Position numbers and translations under genes: made by a program. 6,819 nucleotides of DNA from Acetobacteraceae bacterium (GTDB lineage Bacteria > Pseudomonadota > Alphaproteobacteria > Acetobacterales > Acetobacteraceae), in assembly GCA_020853405.1 (NCBI GenBank), contig JADYYZ010000025.1, forward strand, positions 1 through 6,819, written 5' to 3'. Position 1 is the first letter of the stretch. Every line of letters begins with the position of its first letter. This document shows positions 1-6,673 of this stretch, one piece after another. The notes beneath the pieces are model-generated. The model did no database searches and was not told the DNA's origin. It worked only from the letters and a program-made list of their open reading frames with translations.

Positions 1-259
1 GCACCAGCCGGTAGGCCGCGACCAGGCCGGCGAGACCGGCGCCGATCACCGCGACCCGCGCATCGGCCCGCCGCCGCCGCACCTGGGCGAACGAGGGCGC
101 GCTGGCAAGTGCCCCGGCCGCGGCGGCACCGCCCAGGAACGCGCGGCGGCCGAAGGCGGGGTCGAGCAGCTCGTCGAGCGGTGGCGCACCGGGATGGCGC
201 GCGGCGCGAGCCAGGCGGGCCGCCCGGCGCAGGGCAGCGAACAAGGGGGTACGGGCCAT
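1..259 (-). CDS. FAD-dependent oxidoreductase (amine-oxidase-like), N-terminal 86 residues, partial
   Basis: The reading frame opens at ATG (259-257) and stays open to the window edge, so only the first 86 codons are visible. Residues 36-42 read FGRRAFL, a twin-arginine motif. An Ala/Gly-rich hydrophobic stretch (43-57) and a plausible cleavage site after SFA (56-58) follow, so export through Tat in folded form is likely. Residues 69-86 (RVAVIGAGLAGLVAAYRL) form the dinucleotide-binding beta-alpha-beta fold, with GxGxxG at 73-78 as in FAD-dependent amine oxidases and related NAD(P)-binding Rossmann flavoproteins. The long Arg-rich stretch before the twin arginine is unusual but known for Tat substrates. 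The ribosome site is poor: GTGAGG lies 11 nt upstream and GAGAAG only 1 nt upstream. The substrate cannot be named because the catalytic domain is outside the window. It lies on the same strand as chvG but across a repeat-bearing gap, so co-transcription is doubtful. Confidence 0.8.
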   Translation of the reverse strand, partial: MARTPLFAALRRAARLARAARHPGAPPLDELLDPAFGRRAFLGGAAAAGALASAPSFAQVRRRRADARVAVIGAGLAGLVAAYRLV

Positions 260-351
260 GCTTCTCGATGCCTCACCGCGCTGGTCGTCGAAACCCCAGG
301 ATGGCGGGCGCATGTGTCGCCATTGTTTCGCGCCTGGCATGTCCGTGAACG

Positions 352-378
352 CGCCTTCGGCAGCCGCCCGGGTCTGCT
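352..378. repeat. Degenerate outer copy of the chvG-end repeat
   Basis: The 16-bp core CGCCTTCGGCAGCCGC (352-367) is identical to 408-423 and 447-462. The next 11 bases (368-378) match 424-434 at 8 of 11 positions, so this copy resembles the middle copy beyond the core. It lacks the left half of the palindrome. It sits 56 bp from the middle copy, against 39 bp between the other two. Confidence 0.7.
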
Positions 379-395
379 CTGCCGGCGCGCGGTTC

Positions 396-434
396 GGCGT
401 GCGGCTACGCCTTCGGCAGCCGCGTGGGACTGCT
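396..434. repeat. 39-bp tandem repeat unit, middle copy
   Basis: Bases 396-423 are identical to 435-462, a 28-bp exact repeat with a 39-bp period. Within the unit, GCGGCT (401-406) and AGCCGC (418-423) form an inverted repeat around an 11-nt centre. Read on the minus strand, the unit repeats the codons for RLPKA plus a TAG stop (405-407), 13 codons beyond the real chvG stop and in the same frame. Confidence 0.85.
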
Positions 435-473
435 GGCGTGCGGCTACGCCTTCGGCAGCCGCACGACGAACCT
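435..473. repeat. 39-bp tandem repeat unit overlapping the chvG stop codon
   Basis: This copy contains the last five sense codons and the TAG (446-444) of chvG. Its palindrome is the best of the three: CGTGCGGCT (437-445) pairs perfectly with AGCCGCACG (457-465), 9 bp around an 11-nt centre. In chvG mRNA the stop codon would lie at the foot of the 3' arm. No T-run follows on either strand, so this is not a standard intrinsic terminator, though it could protect an mRNA 3' end. Confidence 0.85.
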
Positions 474-2132
474 GGCGCCGATCACCGCGCCATCGTCACC
501 CTGGCGGTTCTCGGCGCTGATGCTGCCGCGCAGCGCCTCGACGATCTGGCGGCTGATGGAAAGCCCAAGCCCGGAATGCTGGCCGAAGCGCTCGCCGTGC
601 GGGCGTTCGGAATAAAACCGGTCGAAAATGCTCTCGATCTTCGCGGGTGGAATGCCGGGGCCGGAATCCTCGACCGCAACCCGGATCATCGCCTGGTCCT
701 CGTGCGCGGAAAGCCGGATCACGCCCCGCGGCGGGCTGAACCCGACCGCATTGGCGATCAGGTTGCGGAACACCTGCACGATCCGCCCCTCGACCGCCGC
801 CGCGTGCAGCCGCCCCGGCCCGCGCTCCACCCGGATCACCGGGTCGTCGTCCTCGCGCGTCGAGTTGTGGATCTCGGCCAGCGTTTCCAGAAGATGCGCG
901 ATGTCGACCGGCTCGGTCGGCGTGCGCGACAGCTCGGCATCGACCCGGCTGGCATCCGAGATGTCCGAGATCAGGCGATCAAGCCGCACCACATCCTCGG
1001 CGATGATCGCCAGCAGCCGGCGCTGCTGGTCGGGGTTCTCGATCCGGCGCAGCGTCTCGATTGCGCTCCGGATCGAGGTGAGGGGGTTCTTGATCTCGTG
1101 CGCGACATCGGCGGCGAAGCGTTCGATGGCGTCGATCCTGGCCCACAGCGCCTGGGCGGATTCGTCGAGGCGGGCCGCGAGTTCGCCGATCTCGTCGCCG
1201 CGCGCCAGGATGTCGGGCTGCACGCGGCCCTGCCTGCCCTTGCCCTCGCGCATGCGCTCGGCGGCACGGGCCAGGCGCAGGACGGGGCGCGCGATGGTCG
1301 AGGAGAGGTAGAAGGAAAGCCCCACGGTCAGCACCAGGGCGCTTGCGAACAGGCCGAGGATGGTCATGCGTACGTCGAACAGGGCGGCGCCGACCTCGCG
1401 CGCCTCGCGCGTCACCTGCACCACGCCGGCGGCGCGGCGGCCGCGCTGCACCGGCGCGGCGACCGAGACCACCAGCCGGTTGTCGGCGGTGCGGCGCACC
1501 ATCGGCGGTGCATCCCCGGCCAGCGCCTGCGGCAGGTTGGGGCGGATGTCGGGTGCCCATTCGGCACCCTCCTCCAGGCTGGGCGGCGGGCCATCGCGGG
1601 TCAGCGCCCCGAACAGCAGGTCATAGAGGTGCACCAGCGTGGATTCGCCGAGCGCGCGGGCCGGCGGCGGCGGCGGCAGCGGTTCGGTCACGATCGCCCC
1701 GCCCGGCCCCTCGCGCACCCGGCTGTCGGCGACCAGGGCGCCATCGGCGCCGAACAGTTTCGACTGCGCAAGCGGTGTCGGTTCGGTCAGCCGCCGCAGC
1801 AGCGGGCGCGCCACCTCGGGGATCAGCTGCGGCCGGTCGGGGTCCTCGGCCCGCACCGCGGTTTCCGCGATCGCGCCGGCGAACACCTGGGCCTGGGTGG
1901 TCAGCGAGGCGGCTTCCGCATCCAGCAGCCCTTCCTGGTAGCGGTCGGTATAGAGGATGCCGGCGACCAGCAGGAAAAGCGGCAGCGCGTTGACCAGCAG
2001 GATGCGGCGCGTGAGCGGCGAGATCCGCTGTTCGCCGACGCTTCGCCGCCGCGCCGGCACAGCCTCGGCCGCGCGCTGGGCGATCGCGTCGACAGGCGGG
2101 TCGGCGGGGGAGGCGAGTGGTCCTTCGGGCAC
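444..2132 (-). CDS. chvG: ChvG/ExoS/BvrS-type sensor histidine kinase
   Basis: This is the 562-residue inner-membrane kinase of the two-component pair; it autophosphorylates and passes phosphate to ChvI. Visible architecture: a basic cytoplasmic N-terminus with the family signature SPLTRRI (38-44); transmembrane helix 1 at about 44-62; a periplasmic sensing region to about 255; helix 2 at about 256-278; and HAMP at about 280-332. The dimerisation helix carries phospho-acceptor H345 in HEIKNP. The catalytic domain has the N box around N461, DSGPGIP (489-495) and HSGLGLSI (519-526). All catalytic motifs are intact. The periplasmic part has a proline run (151-157). The start is GTG, chosen because AGAAGGG lies 4 nt upstream; an ATG slightly further upstream hits a stop after two codons. 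It begins 28 nt after chvI and is surely co-transcribed with it. In rhizobia and relatives the pair responds to acid and envelope state; that role is inferred here. Confidence 0.93.
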   Translation of the reverse strand: MPEGPLASPADPPVDAIAQRAAEAVPARRRSVGEQRISPLTRRILLVNALPLFLLVAGILYTDRYQEGLLDAEAASLTTQAQVFAGAIAETAVRAEDPDRPQLIPEVARPLLRRLTEPTPLAQSKLFGADGALVADSRVREGPGGAIVTEPLPPPPPARALGESTLVHLYDLLFGALTRDGPPPSLEEGAEWAPDIRPNLPQALAGDAPPMVRRTADNRLVVSVAAPVQRGRRAAGVVQVTREAREVGAALFDVRMTILGLFASALVLTVGLSFYLSSTIARPVLRLARAAERMREGKGRQGRVQPDILARGDEIGELAARLDESAQALWARIDAIERFAADVAHEIKNPLTSIRSAIETLRRIENPDQQRRLLAIIAEDVVRLDRLISDISDASRVDAELSRTPTEPVDIAHLLETLAEIHNSTREDDDPVIRVERGPGRLHAAAVEGRIVQVFRNLIANAVGFSPPRGVIRLSAHEDQAMIRVAVEDSGPGIPPAKIESIFDRFYSERPHGERFGQHSGLGLSISRQIVEALRGSISAENRQGDDGAVIGARFVVRLPKA

Positions 2133-2160
2133 GCTGCCCTTCTAGCCCATTCCGGCGCGC

Positions 2161-2862
2161 TCAGCTCTCGCGGTAGCGATAGCCGATGCCGTACAGGGTC
2201 TCGATCTGCTGGAAATCGGTATCGACCTGCTTGAATTTCTTGCGCACGCGCTTGACGTGGCTGTCGATGGTGCGGTCGTCGACATAGACGCTGTCGCCAT
2301 AGGCGGCGTCGATCAGCTGGTCGCGGCTTTTGACCATGCCGGGCCGTGCCGCCAGCGCCTTGACCAGCAGGAATTCCGTGACCGTCAGCGAAACCGGCCG
2401 ACCCTTCCAGGTGCACAGGTGGCGGGCTTCGTCCAGCACCAGCTCGCCGCGGGTGATCACCCCGGCCGCCGGCGCGCCCGCCCCTTCGCCGCGGGCCACG
2501 TCGTTGCGGCGCAGCAGCGCCCGGATGCGTTCCAGCAGCAGCCGCTGGCTGAACGGCTTGGTGATGTAGTCGTCGGCCCCCAGCCGCAGGCCCATCACCT
2601 CGTCCACCTCCTCGTCCTTGCTGGTCAGGAAGATCACCGGCACCGAGCTCTGCTTGCGCAGGCGCTGCAGCAGCTCCATGCCGTCCATGCGCGGCATCTT
2701 CACATCGAGGATGGCAAGGTCGACCGGCTTGGTGGTCAGGCCATGCAGCGCGCTTTCGCCGTCGGTATAGGTGCGCACCGCGAACCCTTCCGCCTCCAGC
2801 GTCATCGAGACGCTGGTCAGGATGTTGCGGTCGTCGTCGACCAGCGCGATCGTCTGGGTCAT
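2161..2862 (-). CDS. chvI: ChvI/BvrR-type response regulator, OmpR family
   Basis: A 233-residue DNA-binding regulator. The receiver domain (about 4-118) has the acidic pocket D9/D10, phospho-acceptor D53 in [11 protein letters not shown]80 and K102 in TKPF. A linker at about 121-136 (Gly/Ala-rich) leads to an OmpR-type winged helix (about 138-231). That domain contains LTVTEFLL and the recognition-helix region [15 protein letters not shown], and ends GIGYRYRES. The start is ATG 2862-2860, preceded by AGGAGA with 7-nt spacing. The frame stays open upstream to 2994, but that extension is Pro/Arg-rich and lacks family resemblance, and the receiver fold begins right at this ATG. The gene is the first of the chvI-chvG operon and divergent from pckA, the arrangement known in Agrobacterium, Sinorhizobium, Brucella and Caulobacter relatives. 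Autoregulation through the shared upstream region is plausible but not shown. Confidence 0.95.
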   Translation of the reverse strand: MTQTIALVDDDRNILTSVSMTLEAEGFAVRTYTDGESALHGLTTKPVDLAILDVKMPRMDGMELLQRLRKQSSVPVIFLTSKDEEVDEVMGLRLGADDYITKPFSQRLLLERIRALLRRNDVARGEGAGAPAAGVITRGELVLDEARHLCTWKGRPVSLTVTEFLLVKALAARPGMVKSRDQLIDAAYGDSVYVDDRTIDSHVKRVRKKFKQVDTDFQQIETLYGIGYRYRES

Positions 2863-2913
2863 CTGCGGCTCTCCTGCCGGGGCAGCCGGCCTGCCGGGGC
2901 GGCGTCCGCCCGC

Positions 2914-2932
2914 CGGCACCGGATAGGTGCCG
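2914..2932 (-). promoter_or_regulatory. Inverted repeat in the chvI leader
   Basis: CGGCACC (2914-2920) and GGTGCCG (2926-2932) are a perfect 7-bp inverted repeat around 5 bases. They lie 52-70 nt before the chvI start codon. It would form a hairpin in the chvI 5' leader or act as a protein-binding palindrome. It shares bases 2930-2932 with the neighbouring palindrome, so both cannot form fully at once. Confidence 0.45.
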
Positions 2933-2965
2933 CCACAGTATGGCGGATCAAGGACCAAACATGAA
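2930..2965 (-). promoter_or_regulatory. Possible chvI promoter with overlapping palindrome
   Basis: On the minus strand, TTCATG (2965-2960) and CATACT (2942-2937) are separated by 17 nt, matching the sigma-70 consensus at 3 and 4 of 6 positions. The -10-like element sits inside a perfect 6-bp palindrome, CCGCCA (2930-2935) and TGGCGG (2941-2946), which would be well placed for an operator. The promoter call is weak; the palindrome itself is plain in the sequence. Confidence 0.3.
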
Positions 2966-3063
2966 CGGAATCGGGCAGACAGGCCGGCCAGCATGGCGGG
3001 CCGGGGAGGGCACGCGCGCGTCTGAAAATGCCTCCGGCAGCCCAGTTAAAGAGGAATTTGCCA

Positions 3064-3091
3064 TTGAGTGGCTCCTGTTTCAGCCATAAAC
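3064..3091 (+). promoter_or_regulatory. Possible pckA promoter
   Basis: The only AT-richer patch of the divergent region is about 3045-3110. Within it TTGAGT (3064-3069) and ATAAAC (3086-3091) are 16 nt apart. An imperfect operator-like symmetry, TGGCT (3069-3073) and AGCCA (3082-3086), fills the spacer. GTTTC occurs at 3077 and 3097, 20 bp apart, a spacing compatible with one DNA face. Match to consensus is moderate and no start site is known. Confidence 0.3.
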
Positions 3092-3147
3092 CTGCCGTTT
3101 CGTGCGGTTCCAAGGGCGGCGCGCGGAACACCATAGGGGGAACACAG

Positions 3148-4716
3148 ATGGCCGATCCGACCAGCCAGGCAGCTTCCGTCAGCCGCAACCTTCCTCCGCC
3201 CCGCCTGGTCGAGGCGGCGCTGGCCGCCGGCGAGGGCCGTCTTGCCGCCTGCGGCGCGCTGGTCTGCGGCACCGGCGAACACACCGGCCGCAGCGTCGAG
3301 GACAAGTTCGTGGTCGACGAACCGGCGACCCGCGACAAGGTGTGGTGGGGCAAGGTCAACCGCCCGCTCGAGGCAGGGAAGTTCGCGCTGCTGCGGGCGC
3401 GCGTCGAGGCCTATCTCTCCGGCCAGCGCCTGCATGTGCAGGACCTGTTCGCCGGCGCCGACGCCTGCCAGCGCATCCGCGTCCGGCTGGTGACGACCGA
3501 CGCCTGGCACGCCTTGTTCGCGCGCAACATGTTCATCAGGCCCGAGGCCGCCGAGCTCGAGGGCTTCACCCCTGACTGGACCATCCTGCACGCGCCGCGT
3601 TTCCGCGCCGACCCCGCCATCGACGCAACGCGCAGCGACTGCGCGATCGTGCTCAGCCTCGCCACCCGCACCATCGTGATCTGCGGCACCAGCTACGCCG
3701 GCGAAATCAAGAAATCGATCTTCACCGTGATGAACTGGTTGCTGCCGGAACGGGGCGTGCTGCCGATGCATTGCAGCGCCAATGTCGGGCCGGAAGGCGA
3801 CGTCGCGCTGTTCTTCGGGCTTTCTGGCACCGGCAAGACCACGCTCTCCTCCGACCCGGCGCGGGCGCTGATCGGCGATGACGAGCACGGCTGGAGCGAC
3901 CACGGCGTCTTCAATTTCGAGGGCGGATGCTATGCCAAGGTGATCAGGCTTTCCGCCGAAGCCGAGCCCGACATCTTCGCTGCCACCCACCGCTTCGGCA
4001 CCGTGCTCGAGAACGTGGTGATGGACGAGGCCGGCCTGCTCGACCTCGACAGCGCGGCCCTGACCGAGAACACCCGCGCCTGCTACCCGATCGACTTCAT
4101 CCGCAACGCCCGCGTGCCCGGCACCGGCGGCCAGCCGCGCAACGTGGTGATGCTGACGGCCGATGCGTTCGGCGTGCTGCCGCCGATCAGCCTGCTGTCG
4201 CCGGCGCAGGCGATGTATCATTTCCTTTCCGGCTACACGGCCCGCGTCGCCGGCACCGAGAAGGGGCTCTCGCGCGAGCCGCAGGCGACCTTCAGCACCT
4301 GCTTCGGCGCCCCCTTCCTGCCCCGCCGGCCGGAAGTGTATGGCCGCATGCTGGCCGAGCGCATCGGCGCGACCGGTGCGCGCTGCTGGCTGGTCAACAC
4401 CGGCTGGACCGGCGGTGCCTTCGGGGTCGGCCAGCGCATCGGCATCGGCCACACCCGCGCCCTGCTTGCCGCGGCACTCGGCGGCGCGCTCGACCAGGTG
4501 GAGATGGTGCGCGACCCGCGCTTCGGGCTCAGGCTGCCCAGCACCTGCCCGGGCGTGCCAGCATCGCTGCTCGACCCGCGCGCGGCCTGGGCCGACAAGG
4601 CCGCCTACGATGCCGCGGCGCGCGGCCTGCTTGCCCGGTTCGAGAAGAATTTCGAACAGTTCCACGGTGTCGTCGGCGGCGACGTGCGCGAGGTCGCGCT
4701 GAAGACCGCCGCCTGA
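3148..4716 (+). CDS. pckA: Phosphoenolpyruvate carboxykinase (ATP)
   Basis: This cytosolic enzyme converts oxaloacetate and ATP to PEP, CO2 and ADP, the entry step of gluconeogenesis from C4 acids. At 522 residues it is normal for the ATP-type family. Visible catalytic sites: substrate arginine R48 in TGRS; Y183 and K189 in YAGEIKK; metal ligand H208 in MHCSANVG; the P-loop GLSGTGKTT (224-232, with K230 and T231); metal ligand D245 in LIGDDEHGW; FNFEGGCYAK (255-264); and R310 in ENTR. Spacing from Y183 to D245 equals that recalled for the E. coli enzyme, so activity is expected. The start is ATG 3148, with AGGGGG 7 nt upstream. The frame is open from 3028, but those 40 extra residues are not family-like and would cover the promoter patch. 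It is divergent from chvI and followed after 65 bp by a TerC gene on the same strand. Control by ChvI is likely from conserved synteny, not shown. Confidence 0.97.
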   Translation: MADPTSQAASVSRNLPPPRLVEAALAAGEGRLAACGALVCGTGEHTGRSVEDKFVVDEPATRDKVWWGKVNRPLEAGKFALLRARVEAYLSGQRLHVQDLFAGADACQRIRVRLVTTDAWHALFARNMFIRPEAAELEGFTPDWTILHAPRFRADPAIDATRSDCAIVLSLATRTIVICGTSYAGEIKKSIFTVMNWLLPERGVLPMHCSANVGPEGDVALFFGLSGTGKTTLSSDPARALIGDDEHGWSDHGVFNFEGGCYAKVIRLSAEAEPDIFAATHRFGTVLENVVMDEAGLLDLDSAALTENTRACYPIDFIRNARVPGTGGQPRNVVMLTADAFGVLPPISLLSPAQAMYHFLSGYTARVAGTEKGLSREPQATFSTCFGAPFLPRRPEVYGRMLAERIGATGARCWLVNTGWTGGAFGVGQRIGIGHTRALLAAALGGALDQVEMVRDPRFGLRLPSTCPGVPASLLDPRAAWADKAAYDAAARGLLARFEKNFEQFHGVVGGDVREVALKTAA

Positions 4717-4781
4717 CCGGCGCGCCCAACGCGCGGGAGTTGTGCCAGACTTCGCGCGCCAGCCGGCCGGGAGGCGCCTGA

Positions 4782-5516
4782 ATGCTGTTCGGGATCGATT
4801 TCGCCACGCCCGAGGCGTGGGTCAGCCTGCTGACGCTGATCGCGCTCGAGATCGTGCTCGGCGTCGACAACCTGATCGTGATCGCGATCGTCACCGGCAA
4901 ACTTCCCGAACGCCAGGCGCGGCTCGCGCGCCGGCTGGGACTTGGGCTTGCGGTGGTGATGCGGCTTGGCCTGCTGGCAGCGATCGGCTGGGTGCTGTCG
5001 CTGGTGCAGCCGGTGTTCACGCTGCTGGGCAGGCCGATGTCGTGGAAGGACATGGTGCTGATCGCCGGCGGCTTCTTCCTGATCGCCAAGGCGACGCTCG
5101 AGATCCATGAGCGGGTGGTGCCCTACCATCACGATGAAAGGGCGCGGCCGGCCGCCTCCGGCTTCACGGTCGCGATCATCCAGATCCTGTTCCTGGACAT
5201 CGTGTTCTCGCTCGATTCGATCATCGTCGGCGTCGGGCTGACACCGAACATCGCGATCATCGCGATCGCGATCGTGGTGACCGTGGCGGTGATGCTGGTG
5301 CTGGTGGACTGGGTCAGCAATTTCGTGATGAAGAACCCCACCATCATCATGCTGGCGCTGTCCTTCCTGGTGATGGTGGGCATGGTGCTGGTGGCCGACG
5401 GGTTCGGCGTGCACGTGCCGAAGGAGTTCGTCTATGTCGCGATGGCGTTCAGCGCGGCGGTGGAGGCGCTGAACACGCTGGCGAGGCGCGCCGCCGCGCG
5501 TAACCGGCGGGCTTGA
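4782..5516 (+). CDS. TerC-family integral membrane protein, probable divalent metal (Mn2+) exporter
   Basis: A 244-residue inner-membrane protein with about seven hydrophobic helices (roughly 11-37, 53-80, 90-107, 128-152, 156-177, 186-206 and 217-235). Two related acidic motifs are the family hallmark: EIVLGVDN (23-30) and DIVFSLDS (139-146), in the two halves of an internal repeat. Members such as Alx of E. coli and YkoY/YceF of Bacillus are linked to Mn2+ efflux or metal delivery to exported enzymes; the tellurite name is historical. The start is ATG 4782, with GGGAGG 7 nt upstream. No room exists for a yybP-ykoY manganese riboswitch in the 65-bp gap after pckA, so it is probably transcribed from the pckA promoter. 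The short, Arg-rich C-terminus (235-244) is cytoplasmic by the positive-inside rule. The substrate is inferred from family only; a symbol is withheld because the subfamily is uncertain. Confidence 0.9.
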   Translation: MLFGIDFATPEAWVSLLTLIALEIVLGVDNLIVIAIVTGKLPERQARLARRLGLGLAVVMRLGLLAAIGWVLSLVQPVFTLLGRPMSWKDMVLIAGGFFLIAKATLEIHERVVPYHHDERARPAASGFTVAIIQILFLDIVFSLDSIIVGVGLTPNIAIIAIAIVVTVAVMLVLVDWVSNFVMKNPTIIMLALSFLVMVGMVLVADGFGVHVPKEFVYVAMAFSAAVEALNTLARRAAARNRRA

Positions 5517-5547
5517 GCGGGGCAGCCGGGGCGGCGATGATCGTGCC

Positions 5548-6654
5548 ATGACCGATCACGCCGAACGCTTCGCCTTGCTGCTGCACCAGGGCGCCGACGC
5601 GCTGCGGCCGGGCGATGCGATCTCGCCGGCGATCGTGCCGAGCAGCATCTTCCACCTTCCCGGCAGCCCCGAGGCACCGTTCCAGTACGGCCGCTACGGC
5701 AACCCGGGCTGGACCAGGCTCGAGGAGGCGCTCGGCAGCCTGGAAGGTGGCGAGGCCGTGATCTTCCCGAGCGGCATGGCGGCGATCGCCGCCGTGCTCT
5801 TCTCGCAGCTGAAGGCAGGCGATCGCGTGCTGCTGCCATCGGACGGGTATTTCGTGGCCCGGGCGCTGGCCGAGCGCTTCCTCGCACCGTTCGGCGTCAC
5901 CGCGGAACTGCGCCCGACCCGTGCCTTCGCCGATGGCGGCTTCGGGGGTTTGCGCATCGTCTGGATGGAGGTGCCATCGAACCCCGGCCTCGATGTCTGC
6001 GACATCCCGGCCGTGGTCACGGCCGCGCACGCCGAGGGCGCGCTGGTGGTCGCCGATACCACGACGTTGACGCCGCTTGGCCTGCGCGCCCTGGACCACG
6101 GCGCGGACGTGGTCGTGGCCGCCGGCACCAAGGCGATCAACGGCCATTCCGATGCGCTGATGGGCCACGTGGCGGCGCGCGACCCCGCGATCATCGAGGC
6201 AGTGCGCACCTGGCGGAAATATTCCGGCAGCATTTCTGGCCCGTTCGAGGCCTGGCAGGTGCGGCGTGGCCTGGAGACGCTGGAGGTACGTTACGAGCGC
6301 ATGTGCCGCAACGCCGCCGCCGTGGCCGCGCTGCTGGCCGGCGATCGCGCGGTGCAGGCGGTGCGCTACCCCGGCCTTCCCGGCGACCCGGCGCACAACC
6401 TCGCGCGGGCGCAATGGAATGCTTTCGGCTTCATGGTCGGCGCCACCTTCGAGGGCGAGGCGGCGGCCGAGAAATTCCTCTCCGGCTGCCGCTTCATGGC
6501 CGAGAGCACGAGTTTCGGCGGCGTGCACAGTTCGGGCGAGCGCCGCGCGCGCTGGGGCGATGCGGTGGCACCCGGGTTCGTGCGCCTGTCACTCGGCATC
6601 GAGCCGACCGCGGCGCTGATCGCGGAGATCGAAAGGGTGCTGGCGACGCTGTAG
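5548..6654 (+). CDS. PLP-dependent Cys/Met-metabolism enzyme (cystathionine lyase/synthase-like)
   Basis: A 368-residue fold-type I PLP enzyme of the cystathionine gamma-synthase/gamma-lyase/beta-lyase family. Visible residues: YGRYGNP (47-53), whose Tyr and Arg bind PLP phosphate of the partner subunit; SGMAAI (75-80) for phosphate; Y101 at the stacking-tyrosine position; EVPSNP (141-146); D170 for the pyridine nitrogen; Schiff-base lysine K195 in GTKAINGHSD; and R346 in FVRLSLGIE for the substrate carboxylate. It looks active, but motifs depart from the usual ones: DTTTLTP for DNTFATP and DGYFVARAL where CYGGT-like sequence is common. Lyase, synthase or sulfhydrylase activity therefore cannot be separated. 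It is slightly shorter than the usual 380-400 residues. The start is ATG 5548, with only a weak GC-rich upstream signal; nearby ATG 5537 and GTG 5543 are out of frame. It lies 31 bp after the TerC gene and is probably co-transcribed. Confidence 0.88.
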   Translation: MTDHAERFALLLHQGADALRPGDAISPAIVPSSIFHLPGSPEAPFQYGRYGNPGWTRLEEALGSLEGGEAVIFPSGMAAIAAVLFSQLKAGDRVLLPSDGYFVARALAERFLAPFGVTAELRPTRAFADGGFGGLRIVWMEVPSNPGLDVCDIPAVVTAAHAEGALVVADTTTLTPLGLRALDHGADVVVAAGTKAINGHSDALMGHVAARDPAIIEAVRTWRKYSGSISGPFEAWQVRRGLETLEVRYERMCRNAAAVAALLAGDRAVQAVRYPGLPGDPAHNLARAQWNAFGFMVGATFEGEAAAEKFLSGCRFMAESTSFGGVHSSGERRARWGDAVAPGFVRLSLGIEPTAALIAEIERVLATL

Positions 6655-6673
6655 CGCGCCCTCAGACCGGCTC

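Noticed and set aside
258..2234. 658-codon plus-strand open frame opposite chvG
   Set aside because: It mirrors chvG codons in a very GC-rich genome, where antisense frames stay open. The translation is rich in Arg, Ala, His and Gln with no domain, while the opposite strand encodes a complete kinase.
2863..2994. 44-residue N-terminal extension of ChvI
   Set aside because: The receiver domain starts at once after ATG 2862, which has a strong AGGAGA site; the extension is Pro/Arg/Gly-rich and covers palindromic control sequence.
3028..3147. 40-residue N-terminal extension of PckA
   Set aside because: It has no good ribosome site, is not family-like, and overlaps the likely promoter, whereas ATG 3148 has a well-spaced AGGGGG and gives the usual protein length.
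3046..4665. 539-codon minus-strand open frame opposite pckA
   Set aside because: It is a composition artefact of pckA: low-complexity Ala/Gly/His/Arg sequence with no motif, against a fully conserved enzyme on the plus strand.
4717..4781. CGCGC/GCGCG inverted repeat after pckA as a terminator
   Set aside because: The stem is only 5 bp (4721-4735) and no T-run follows, so it is not a credible intrinsic terminator; nor is the gap large enough for a manganese riboswitch.
5449..6528. 359-codon minus-strand open frame opposite the PLP enzyme gene
   Set aside because: It has no recognisable motif and overlaps two good genes on the other strand, with the base-composition pattern of an antisense shadow.
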